From assembly GCA_032209605.1 (NCBI GenBank), contig JASFXZ010000032.1, forward strand, positions 8,247,722 to 8,311,721: DNA of 64,000 bases, in the 5' to 3' direction. The notes beneath the pieces are model-generated. The model had not been told where the DNA came from, ran no database searches, and was given only the letters and a program-made list of their open reading frames with translations. This stretch comes from Mactromeris polynyma. Taxonomy: Eukaryota > Mollusca > Bivalvia > Venerida > Mactridae. Position numbers and translations under genes: made by a program. Position 1 is the stretch's first letter. Every line of letters begins with the position of its first letter. This document shows positions 11,601 through 40,669 of this stretch, one piece after another.

Positions 11601-14530
11601 TATAATTAGGACAAGTATGAAAATTATCTGCCATTGCTATATTGATGGGAACAAGGGAGACAACTATTGTAAACTTACCTCTGCATAGACCTCTTCTTCA
11701 CCTTCATCTCTGTTGATATCAGAGGAAAAGAGGAACATGTGACAAGTACTGCAAACAGGCTGTCCAAAACTTTTACCATAAAATCCATTACAAAACATAC
11801 ATGAGGAGTACTGAAAAAAGACATGATTATAGGGGATAACGCCGTGACGTCACGCGCACCTGTTATACGAATGTAAACATTGCTGGTGGGCAGAAAGTCG
11901 ATATCCGGTTACAGCGCCATATTGTTTATAACGCTAATTCGCTTTATCTTAATTGTTAATTCTTTAAGTTATGATTCAGTATTTCATAGTTGTTGGTTGT
12001 ACACACAAGCGGGGAAAGGGTTTATGACTTCATGGCACAGACTTCCTAATGAGAAGAATTAAGAGCGAAGGAAACAGAAAGCTATCTGCCATTGACAGGA
12101 AAAACTGGACCCGTCGACTCATCAACCTATGTAATGTCCGTCCCCTTATGTATAATATTATTATGTGTGAATAAAAGTCATTTTAGGAAATATTTATGTA
12201 CATAGACAACTTTTATTTTGTCCAGAAAGAAAGAAAAATCAACTTCATAGTTGATCATCTAACATAATTATTTTAAACTACTGCAACTAAAAACATTCAA
12301 CTGGCACCGTTTATGTTTTTGTTATCCCGGTGGCGAGTGTAAACAAACTCAACTCCACACGTTTATGTTTTAGACAGTTTAAAGAACAGAACTGTGAACA
12401 CAAATATCAGCATACAGCTGTCACAAATGTATGTGGGCTAATCTAAAAAAAATGCGATAAATGTGATAATACCTGATGTACAAAGGCAAACGAACACACC
12501 CGATTGTTGTGTAATTGCCATCGCATATGTTACATAACTTGTGCATTGTAACTTTAATCGTGAAATCACCAATGTTCGATTTGATATTCCCGCTATGATG
12601 ATGCATCTCATAAAATGCTCATAGAATGACAAATCTGAACTGTTTCAAAAAGTTATGAAAATGTCGAAAATGACTTGTAAAGAAGATAAGCATCAAACAG
12701 TAAAATACGTCTGTACATGTAAATTACCGGATGTCATTAAAAATGTTGTAAGATGTGTGAAAACAAATCAAGCAGAATTGAGTGGTATCACGTGAGTTGT
12801 ACAGGAATTAAGTCTAATTTTAAACGGAATCTTGGCTTTGTAGACTTTGTCATTGGTAGAGAAGTTGACTGTGCACTGCCGAACAATGATAATATGCTTT
12901 ATGTATAACGTAAACATTTAGGATAGCGCTAGTCAAGAATCCATTAGGCTCCATTCAAACCAATACATTTCGCAAAGATTTATTCCCATGCAATTTAATT
13001 GTTTATCAAATCTGACTACCAACTCTTTCAACCTAGCGCCAGCCAAGACAAAGTTGATTGACAAACTGTTTAACATGTGATATATGTGTATTTATTTATC
13101 TACCGCTATGTCTTAATGTGTGTGTGTATGAAGACACTCAAATAAATGCTGAATATGTTTTAATGCTAAATGTAAAATTAAGAAGGTAAATAGACGCACA
13201 ATTAAACATATCACATTGTTGTCTTTGTTAGATATGTGTACATGTTAACAATAACTATTGATGCATTTCACACATAACACATTATTTATGCACATACACA
13301 TTTCATACAGAAAAGTCAAAGTCATACTAAATAATTATTTTCGGAAAACTTGCACACTTCAATATGTTACATTGTTAGAATGCTGGGTGCATTATCTTTC
13401 ATTTGGTACCAACTTTATGGACATACATTGATTAATACGAATTATAATACCCACCGCCATGTTTTTCGAACCTAAACGAATTGAAAATAATTTGTCGTAA
13501 AATGTGCTCATTTTCAAAGTCACATTCTGATGCAGAAAATTCACCGATTTTCAATTTTTTATTTTATTTTTGGAAGCCTTTGATCTGGTATCGATTTGAT
13601 GCATATATGTAAAAATGAGAATTGAAATACCTACAGCCGTGTTTTTCGAACCAAAACAGTTTGAAATTTATTTCACGGAAAAATGCCCATTTTCAGAGTC
13701 TAATTTGAAAACCAAAACAACCTCTGATTTTCATTATTTTTATGTCGTGGGAAAGCTGGGAGCATTACCTTGCAATTGATACCAAAGTTATTATTGTATG
13801 TCAAACATTAAAGAAATTAATGGCTACCGCCGTGTCATTCATTCCATATTAGTTGTATAGTACGGCGCCGCCGCCTTTTACCCTTTTGCCCACCAGTTAA
13901 CTGCGCATGCGCGGAATCGGGTTGTTTTGTTTACAAACACGTTATCCCCTATAATAAAAATTAATATTATATTGTAAAACTAAAAGTACATACATTTGGT
14001 GGAGTTTGTATGCCTATAAGACATGCATGGTCAAGTAAAATTGATAATAAATTTCCCAGAGGCTCAAATCTATTATCTAACGAGAAAGCTTCCAGATGAT
14101 TCAGAATCAGAGCAGTTTTTAACCACGTTTCTTTGCAAAACAGAAACAATCATTCATGACGATAATAAAACATCCTAGATATTTCAAGTGATTAATATAT
14201 TTCTGGATAGATGCCCAAACTTTTAATTTTGCTTTTAAAAACATACCACCACCAACTGACAATGTCAAATTATTTTCAAACTAGACAGTCATTCTTCGCA
14301 GTTACAAGTTGAATCATTGAATCATGTCACTTTGTCAGACAATAAATTGATCGAAATGATTTCCCGATTTCCATCAAGTCTGACAATAACTGACAATGAT
14401 AACGATTCTATGATATAAATCAAATAAGGCGATTGCGATTATATGAAGCTTAAATGATATTAACAAGCGTAAATACCTCTGATCGTAGAAATTCTTCTAA
14501 ATTCTGATAATTGACACTGGAAGCCGCCAT
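8617..14530 (-). CDS. F-box + UBE2D-like E2 fusion protein, catalytic Cys replaced by Gly
   Basis: Exons on the minus strand, 5' to 3': 14477-14530, 13994-14130, 11679-11810, 10967-11177, 10510-10699, 10012-10060, 9368-9570 and 8617-8926, about 428 aa. Order of parts: helical N-terminus; a possible zinc site with CMFCNGFY and VCSTCH; a Ser/Glu-rich linker; an F-box (PPE then LLVVFKYLDDISLWTAGMVC and PRW); and a C-terminal ubiquitin-conjugating fold close to UBE2D (HWQASITGPQGSPYEGG, PPKVQF, FHPN, WSLALTISKVLISIQSLLTD). HPN is kept, but where UBE2D has the active-site Cys (ICLD) this gene has VGLD (Gly codon 8848-8850). A classical E2 thioester is therefore impossible. I infer an SCF-type adaptor carrying a pseudo-E2. 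Oddity: exon 1 ends in phase 0 but exon 2 needs phase 1, so the 5' end is unresolved; a missed small exon is possible. All other junctions agree. Confidence 0.85.
9125..9325. repeat. 190-bp dispersed element, copy A (intron)
   Basis: Begins ttgaccctcgagttgaccc, contains ctggaatttccaaaaagcc and ends tgaccctcgagattcagcac. A second copy in the same + strand orientation lies in an NSUN2 intron at 27806-28003. No coding capacity; a short interspersed element of unknown type. Confidence 0.75.
11827..13954. mobile_element. Decayed THAP-domain DNA transposon, 2.1 kb, in an intron
   Basis: Bounded by a perfect 15-bp terminal inverted repeat (TTATAGGGGATAACG at 11827-11841, its complement at 13940-13954). 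A second inverted match, tggtgggca, lies just inside each end. At 11971-12130 the + strand encodes pieces of a THAP zinc finger in different frames: VVGCTHKRGKG, then SWHRLPNEKN, then LSAIDRKNWT. The frame changes and stops show it is broken. No further transposase homology was seen. The right part (13440-13860) has three diverged ~180-bp copies marked by ccg(c/t)(c/g)atgtttttcgaacc-like strings. It sits in the intron between exons 2 and 3 of the F-box/E2 gene. Confidence 0.75.
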
Positions 14531-14656
14531 TTTGCGGGAAATACTATTCACTAGTACAATATAGGTTAAACACTAGTACAATTTCAATTATCATAAATCG
14601 GTACCGCTTCCTGTCTGTACAGAACAGAACTGTCGCAAACCGTTCTGTATTCACTG
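14531..14656. promoter_or_regulatory. Putative bidirectional promoter
   Basis: Only 126 bp separate the start codon of the minus-strand F-box/E2 gene (14530) from that of the + strand frame (14657). Both start codons have a good context and read ATGGCGG. The spacer holds a short repeat of cactagtacaat and no TATA box at a typical distance. The head-to-head arrangement suggests a shared promoter. The inference depends on the + strand frame being real. Confidence 0.4.
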
Positions 14657-14916
14657 ATGGCGGGACTATTTGAATTTAGTTCCATGGTTGAATGCCTTGA
14701 AGCCGTTAATAAGCACGAAATAGGAACTTTGACCAAATATGTTTCGTCGTTTATTACTAAACAATTTGGGAAGAAAGGTCCGGTTTAACTTAAATGCTGT
14801 TTATTTGTTATTTTTCAGACGTGAATGCTGAGGTTGGCCCAGTGCAGACGATACTGTTAGTGTATTTGGTCCATTCTTCAACGAATAAATTCACTGAAGT
14901 CACTAAAAACTACTAA
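14657..14916 (+). CDS. Short unrecognised protein, possible 2 exons
   Basis: I do not recognise this protein. A frame starts at ATGGCGGGACT and runs MAGLFEFSSMVECLEAVNKH onward. If spliced 14657-14777 to 14819-14916, it continues open to a TAA, giving 72 aa. The 41-nt intron would be unusually short and its donor (gtccgg) is weak. The unspliced frame stops after 43 aa. It may instead be the first exon of a longer gene. Its good start context and head-to-head position with gene 2 are the main support; no domain, signal peptide or membrane segment is evident. Confidence 0.3.
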
Positions 14917-15005
14917 AAATCCTTCTTTGGATAGAAAGAAACAGATATGATCGAGTTATTTGATTATGATCATGTGCTTAGGAGCGTCCTCAAAATTTTG
15001 GTGAA

Positions 15006-15055
15006 GGGGGGGGGGGGGGGGGGTGGGGGTGGGGGGTGGGGGTGGATAACAAAGA
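15006..15055 (+). repeat. G-run cluster, potential G-quadruplex
   Basis: A run of about 18 G is followed by ggggg-t blocks. It easily satisfies four G-tracts separated by single T. A smaller G-rich patch follows at 15190-15235. A quadruplex is inferred from composition only. Confidence 0.7.
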
Positions 15056-15596
15056 ATTTTAATTGGAGTTGTGGGTAAATATTGTTGGTGCAAACTAACA
15101 TGAACAGTTACAATTGTAAGTGTTCTTAATATCAGGTAATGAAAAATGATGATAAAACTTGGAATGGGCGAAGGAGCGTCTTCAACATTGGGGGGAGGGG
15201 GGGGAGGCGTTCAAACAATTTGGAGGAGGAAGGGGGGTCAAAAATAAATTTGTGAATTCTGGGCTTCTGAGGTTCCTTATTTGGTATTAAAACCGGACAT
15301 GTTTTATAACAAAATCAAGTTAATTATATTCCTTTGGTGGCCCGCCCTGTCCTGACATCTGCCCACCTGCTCCTACGCCCATGGTGATTGAAGGACACAG
15401 TACACTTTAAAAAAAAGACAAGAGACAAGCAACCATGGATTAACATGCCTACAGTACTGTATAGACCTCTACTGCACACCGCAATGACAAGAAATGTAGA
15501 CAAACCAAACGTTTAATTGGTCTACCATTACAGTATACATCATATTTCTCGATATTGATAGTGAAATATGTAATAAATATGTTTTGTCACTCTACA

Positions 15597-15720
15597 GTAA
15601 TGAAAAATGACTATGCAAACGATGTAATCCTTCCTACCATGTGTTTTGTCACTCTACAGTAATGAAAAATGACTATGCAAACGATGTAATCCTTCCTACC
15701 ATGTGTTTTGTCACTCTACA
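15597..15720. repeat. 62-bp tandem duplication
   Basis: Two essentially identical 62-bp units beginning taatgaaaaatgactatgca and ending gtgttttgtcactctaca. A third partial copy of the end precedes them. No gene is evident here. Confidence 0.9.
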
Positions 15721-15927
15721 GATAATCAATATAAATACTATAAATAAAGCGTTCGCTGCCATGTCCTATTCGCGAAATGTTTTTCAAATGTTACTGAGCC
15801 TATCAATGATCATTTTGTAAGTTTAAAGCAGACAAAACACGTAGATTCAAAAGTCACGTGCACGCTCATGTAAGATAGAGTTTTCTCATATTAGCAACGG
15901 GCCTATCTCTGTATAGCAACGTGGGAG

Positions 15928-16530
15928 AAAACTCTGTCCAAGGTGGCAGTAATCTACAGACACACCCCCTTGTCATTCATACCAAGCGTCAATAGATGAA
16001 GATAACTCTGTCCAAGGTGGCAGTAATCTACAGACACACCCCCTTGTCATTCATACCAAGCGTCAATAAATGAAGATAACTCTGTCAAAGGTGGGAGTAA
16101 ACTACAGACCCTCCCCCCTGGTCATTCATACCAAACATCAATAGATGAAGATAACTCTGTCCAAGGTGGCAGTAATCTACAGACACTACCCCTCGTCATT
16201 CAGACCAAACGTCAATAGATGAAGATAACTCTGTCCAAGGTGGCAGTAAACAACAGACACCCCCCCCCCTGGTCATTCATACCAATCGATAATAGATGAA
16301 GATAACTCTGTCCAAGGTGGCAGTAATCTTCAGACACACCCCCTGGTCATTCATACCAATCGATAATAGATGAAGATAACTCTGTCCAAGGTGGCAGTAA
16401 TCTACAGACACCCCCCCCCCCCCCTGGTCATTCATACCAATCGATAATAGATGAAGATAACTCTGTCCAAGGTGGCAGTAATCTACAGACACCCCCCCCC
16501 CCCCCCCCTGGTCATTCATACCAATCGAAC
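15928..16530. repeat. ~75-bp minisatellite, 8 copies, variable C-tracts
   Basis: Eight copies of a unit beginning gataactctgtccaaggtgg and containing cagtaatctacagac, a C-tract and gtcattcataccaa. Unit length varies mainly because the C-tract ranges from about five C to more than fifteen. Open frames across it on the minus strand are repeat artefacts. The array lies in the spacer upstream of the NSUN2 3' end. The rest of 14917-18441 has no gene that I can support. Confidence 0.95.
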
Positions 16531-18441
16531 AATTAACAATTCAAAACCTTTAAATGACGATTCGGATATCTTGTAAATTCAAAATAATACACATAAAATA
16601 ACATGAACAATACCGTTTTCAAGATATATGTGAGGAGTTTGACCACGGTGTTCTATTTTCAAACATTTCATAATTGTACTAGTGATTAACCAAAAATCGT
16701 ATTTAATACTAGAACACTACCCAAAATGACCGAACTGTTCCGAATTTAAAAGAATTTACGACAACGGTTCAAATTAATCAAACAAAATATTTCATTATAT
16801 CAAAGTGATTTAAAACTACAATTGAAAGTGAAACTCAAAGGAAACAATTAAAATATTATGGTTTATTCACAAAAAATAATTTTACGGCATTTCATAATTG
16901 TACTAGTGATTAACCAATTTTTTTATTTTATACTAGTGATTAACCCTACCCCCATTTTGCATCCGTAAGAGTAATCGAATTGTGAGAACTACTCTTAAAG
17001 CGGCACCGTGCACTTCTAAAAATATATTTTCGCGAAATGAGTAATATTTTTTTACGAAATGAGCAATTTTATATGAAACTGGCAAAAAGAGAGTATTTTG
17101 TGTGAACATCAATGTATAAATTATATAGTATATTAGACTCTGACCATGAGAAAAACATTTTACTAAATGTTTAACAATTTATATCGTAATATCAAAACTA
17201 CGCTCTGAAATCAGCACATTACTGTACATTACCAGAGGACGCATTGAAAGGCAAAAATCTAGGTGCTGCAATGGCCAACTTCGATCCACAGCCTTACCAG
17301 GAGGACCCCTCTGACTTAAATTGCTGGATCTGCGCATGCATTTCAACGATTCTCCAACCCTGGCTCCTTCTTAATGAACGGGCATGTCAGAATTCCTGAT
17401 CAAGCTTCAACCAATTTTAGTTATCTAGAATTTGGCACAAAATATGGCGTCTGCTTCCTTCTCAAAGCCGAGTTGTTTTAGTATTGTGATAAACCTTTGA
17501 TAGACTTTCTATCAGCAGTTTGTGGACATGTATTAATTCTAATTCTGAAGATAACACATCGAATACAAAAAAGACAAGATTTTCTGCTAATATTTTATTT
17601 ATTTTTTTGTACATGTATTTACATATTTAAAAAAGACCTTTCTGAAAAAACAAGTAATCGCAATAACACTGGACATACATGTATCTACATAAGGTCATCT
17701 ATGCTCGACAGAATATCCATAAGGACTGTCAACTTTCACAATTTCAATCTCCAGGGATCATGACAAAATAGCGCACTCTTATTTTATGAGATTGTCAGGG
17801 TCATATCTGTATGCCTTAAAATAGCATCAATGTGATTGTCAACATCGCCCAAGCTGGGATTCTAATGCACCGCCATCATATCTCTAACCAATGACCTTAT
17901 CACCTCATTAAATACATGTAGACTATAGCAAATTTCAACAGACAATTACTGTCGCATCTAAAGAATAGAAATAATTCCATCAGAAGGACTGACAAACATT
18001 TCATAGCTCTGATATAGCACTAATTGATGCACATATATACAGCATAGCCCAGACATCTCACCATCAAAACATCAACATCAGCAAGATACATGAACCATGA
18101 CTGTTAACTGTACAGCATGGGAAATGAATAAATAATCCTTAATATAAGGCTAATAATATTAGCTTCAAAGAATCAGAAATTAGAATGAAATTCCATCAGA
18201 AGTTGATTTCATGACTGAACAAATTCATGTAAACTATTTTCCTATGATGATTCACATGATTTTTCATTTATTGTTCACATTTTCTATTTCTTCACCCAGC
18301 CCAGCAGGCAAAGCATGATCACTATCATATATGTCATCTACAGACTCAACAGGCTCAGCATTTTTAGGCAAATATACTCATCAGTAGCAGATTTCATGAC
18401 TGAACAATATTTTATTTTCCTATGATTTTTCACAAGATTTT

Positions 18442-32697
<14,256 letters not shown>

Positions 32698-33054
32698 CCT
32701 GATTGTGTCTATTTAAGAAAACAGATTTTTTTCTCACTTTTTTCTGTTGATTACACCGGAAACAGCATGGTACGTGACAGATAAAAGTATGCGAATATCA
32801 TATTATATATCGCTGTCGTCTTCAAGAAATTCGAACAGTTTTTAACCTCCCTTTAATATAAGCAAATTTTAAAAACCTGTTTAAATTAATCAAGGAAATT
32901 TATATATCAAACGCAAGCAAGGGTGGTGGTGGTGGTGGGGAAATGTTACTACGTTTTCCCGATGTCAAACTTAGTAGGCTACCCCGGGGCATACGCAAAC
33001 GATACGTAACCAAGTATTAGCGCAATCCTTTTCACACCCTTACAACTAGCATTA

Positions 33055-33100
33055 TTTATAAAAGTCTAGTTACCTGCGATATCGTCATGACATAAGAGAG
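33055..33100 (-). other. Possible NSUN2 5' UTR exon donor
   Basis: On the minus strand, a clean donor (CGCAG then gtaac) ends at 33075. A good acceptor (cttaaatag) lies about 11 nt upstream of the NSUN2 start codon. The two could define a non-coding first exon. The ATG codons in it are not in frame with NSUN2. Based on splice signals only. Confidence 0.25.
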
Positions 33101-33754
33101 ATGAGGAAATACAAAACGACTAACAGACTATACATGTGTATACAGATTACGTGTTAAATGTTTTATTATGTTCGGATAAATAGCAAATAATGGCAAATTA
33201 AAACTGTGGGAAAGCATGACGTCATCACCGTAAATTTAACCACACATGGCTTGTCGTTCGGTCTATATTCCTCAGGTTTATTGTTAAAAAGAGAACATCA
33301 TGGAGTGACTGTCATACAGAGCTATTGACGTGTAAGGTAGGAATTTGAATGCAAGGTCTAGAATTGTGTATGTATAAATTGCATGACCTTATATTCAATA
33401 ATAAAGTAGTTCAATAAGTCGGCGTAAAAAAACCAAGCAGAGTTTATGTTACTACATTGATTCTGTCTTCCTACTTTTATTCTTATATGAATATTTCACC
33501 ATACAATGTTTTTCGTCCTATTTGATACACGTTGACTTTTTCAGCTATCTGTTTAAGTCCGTGACCGATCATTTCCAATGCCTTATATTGAAGATGGTAT
33601 AGTGAGTAAAGTCGGGTGCACCCTTACACCAGGTTTGAACCTCAATGGTGATCGAGAGATCCACTCTCCGTTCCAATGCGGTACTCCGGCTATTTTTATC
33701 CATTATCCATGTTTAAGTATTGTTCCTTTACTTTGTTTTTGTTTAAATCTATAC

Positions 33755-33960
33755 ACAGGAGATTGTCACCATATTGTTTTCTTTATTCCTTCTAGAGTTC
33801 CCTCCCTTTATCATCTTTATAGTACATATTTGTACTACGTATACTATAGCAGGGGTAAAGGGAGATAACTCTCAAAGAGATAAAGGGAGATAAATCTAGA
33901 ACGGATTAAGGGAGATAACTCGTGACATTTTCATGTCTCCTTGTGATATTGGTGTGACTG
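33755..33960. repeat. Hairpin MITE, CTCCCTTTA family, copy 2
   Basis: Begins acaggagattgtcacc, then agttccctccctttatc, an AT-rich centre, gtaaagggagataactc, two further aaagggagataa blocks and gtgacat-ctccttgtg. It has an extra tandem aaagggagata block compared with the other copies. It lies downstream of the cathepsin L stop codon. Confidence 0.75.
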
Positions 33961-34073
33961 TGTACTTTGTATACGACATTGTCTGCTCGACGTCTTTATT
34001 TAGTTTTACCATACTCTGATTGCAACGACATTACAACAATAGTCATCGATGGGTTACGTTTATTGCATCTATC

Positions 34074-38012
<3,939 letters not shown>

Positions 38013-40669
38013 CTGAAATATTTTCAAAACTAGTTCGACGTCTACAAGATGGCATTCTGATAGGGAAATTAGAAATGTTTCATTTAAGAAAATGGTTTAA
38101 ACATATTCAATTTACTAATCTCCTTTCAACTGTAAGACAAAAAAGACCATGTCACTATTCAAGTATCTATGTCCTGTTCTGTTTATTTCAGTACCATTCC
38201 AAATTGTGCGCGTTCCTTTCCTCTATGAAGAAACAAACTGTACCATATTGATATAATTAATATAAACATGTATAAGCTTTATAAAGCAATCCAAGTCTCT
38301 GTTAGATGACATTGGATATTCATAAATACACGTACATCGTTTTGTACACTTCTGACGTAACAGTACATGTACTCATCTGGAATTTGGTAACAAAACTGCA
38401 CCGAATTTAAGTTCATAAAACAACTTACCTTGTTAAACATTCTGTACGGTTCAACAAATGACACTATGACAGAAACTATGCCAAGGTCTTGCCTTATCAC
38501 ATATATTACATACGCAGTACATTACCAGTTGTCTGATAATCAATTCAGTCATAACATCAGATATGGACGGGTTTGGTGCAAACATAGTGTCACTCAGGTT
38601 AAGTAAAGGGGCGGTTACCATAGTTATGCACAAAATCCAAGATATATCTAACTTTACCCTGAAAAACATTTATTTAGATACATGTAGATTATTTCCACAA
38701 TCCATGTATTGCAGTAAGAACACTAGCTGCCAAATGGTTCCAGTCCGTCAGATCGAAGTCTGGTTATTCTACCATTATCTTCTCAACATTTGCAATACAT
38801 ATATCAGTAGTTGTTCCCAAACAGTGCACTACGTGCACGGATCCAGAGGGAGGGACGGGGGTGTCTGCCCCCCCCCCTGACATTTTGGCAAAATAGGGTT
38901 GACCTTAATGTAAATTGCAATGCAATAGCAAGAGTAGAAATGTTAGTGTTTCATATCATGTTTGAACAAGCAGACATTTGTTTCACCGACAATTGCTCAC
39001 TGGTTCGGAGCTCTATTTCTACATCAGAAGTTTTCTTGTTTGTTAGTATGAGAAAATGTTTTTCTTAGTTAATCATTTACATTTGTCGCAACTTTGATGT
39101 CCTCGCTTTGCTTAGTAATAGCTAATGTGCTAAATGTACTTCGTTTAATGTCCGCGTTTGTTTTGACTACCAAGAGGGCAGCAAGAATAAGAAACTCGAC
39201 TTATTATTGATGAAAAGCCGTCAGCAACATAACAAAGCAGGAATCAGCCATCATTGTTTTCTGTGTTCATTGTAGAATATATCTTGTGGATGAATGATTT
39301 CTTTGGCAGTGTTTAAATTGTTGTCTTAATAATTATCAAATGTAACACTATAAGCCGTGAGGTATTCCTCCCTTTCAGCATTCTGTTGTTTGTTAATGGC
39401 TTATAAATATTGGTCAATGAAGATGTGCACTTCACTGTACTGAAGCCAATTCCATACCAAAGGGATTGGTTATGTTCAAGCATACATGATGTACACTGAG
39501 GTATACGATGAACATCCATTGACTGAACCAGTCTGCCAGGAATATTTGGAATACACTTGTACAACTACCAAACGTGTAGCTTGAGTGACATGTAACTTAC
39601 TTGAGGAGGTACTGGTAGGGGTCCAATTAAGTACCAATTAATTTGTTAACAGCTAGTAGAGTTCATGTATATTACAAGGATTACTGAACTGAAACAGGTA
39701 TACATTACTATACATTGCAACAGACGATTCGACTAATAACTGACAATGTTACTTATAACCTCCTTATGGGTATTAAATTCTTATTGCAAGTTCCAAGTGT
39801 TTTCCATTTATCATTTTTGGAACATCTTTTGAATGTGCAATCAAGCAGTCCATGCTGTACACCTGACTGCAATACAGAACCATTCATTTAAGAATGGTGA
39901 CTACATTTGTATATTTATAAACACCAATATTATGTAGATACAAGAACACATAGTTTATGATTATTTCAAATTTTATTTCATATATCAGTTTATTGCACAT
40001 TTATTGCACATTTGTAGTAAAATTTCAATTGCATTTTTAAGCTTTTGTTCAAAGTTTTTGACATAAAAAGGTCACAAACCTAAGGGTAACACTTAAAACA
40101 CACAGTGAGAAAATAAAATCATTGCCACAAGTACTTTCAGTACTTTGATGAGATAATTTGTACTTGACAGAGCACAAATGTCTCTCACCATTGATGAAAC
40201 AAATATCCCCAAAGTTTTCCCCACCCACCTGAAAATAATAGATTGAGCAATTAGTAAATGTTCAAAAAGATTACAAAACACATAACACGAATAATTGCAT
40301 TTATATTAAAAATGTCTTTAGATATCAAGTAATTATAACTTGACAAGTCGACATTGTTGATTCTGTATGATAACCATTTAAAAAGCCAATAATGTTCAAA
40401 CATTTCATCATAAGCGTTTTATAATCTCCGACGTGAATGGACGATATAATTACAGAGAAAAGCAACAAAATTATCTTAGAAATGCACAATATAAGTTGAC
40501 ACTGATGAAAGTATGAATTTTGGATCATAGAATTTTCAGGCACTACAGTAAATTTTTGCTTATGAAAATAATTAAGGATATGATACATCATGATATAAGC
40601 TACAATTGACATGAATTAGATATACACATTGAGAAGTGAAAGGAAAGCAAGTATATCAGCTGATTAATA

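Noticed and set aside
16277..16519. Open frame with MNDQGGGG repeats
   Set aside because: It is entirely the 75-bp minisatellite with its C-tracts read on the other strand.
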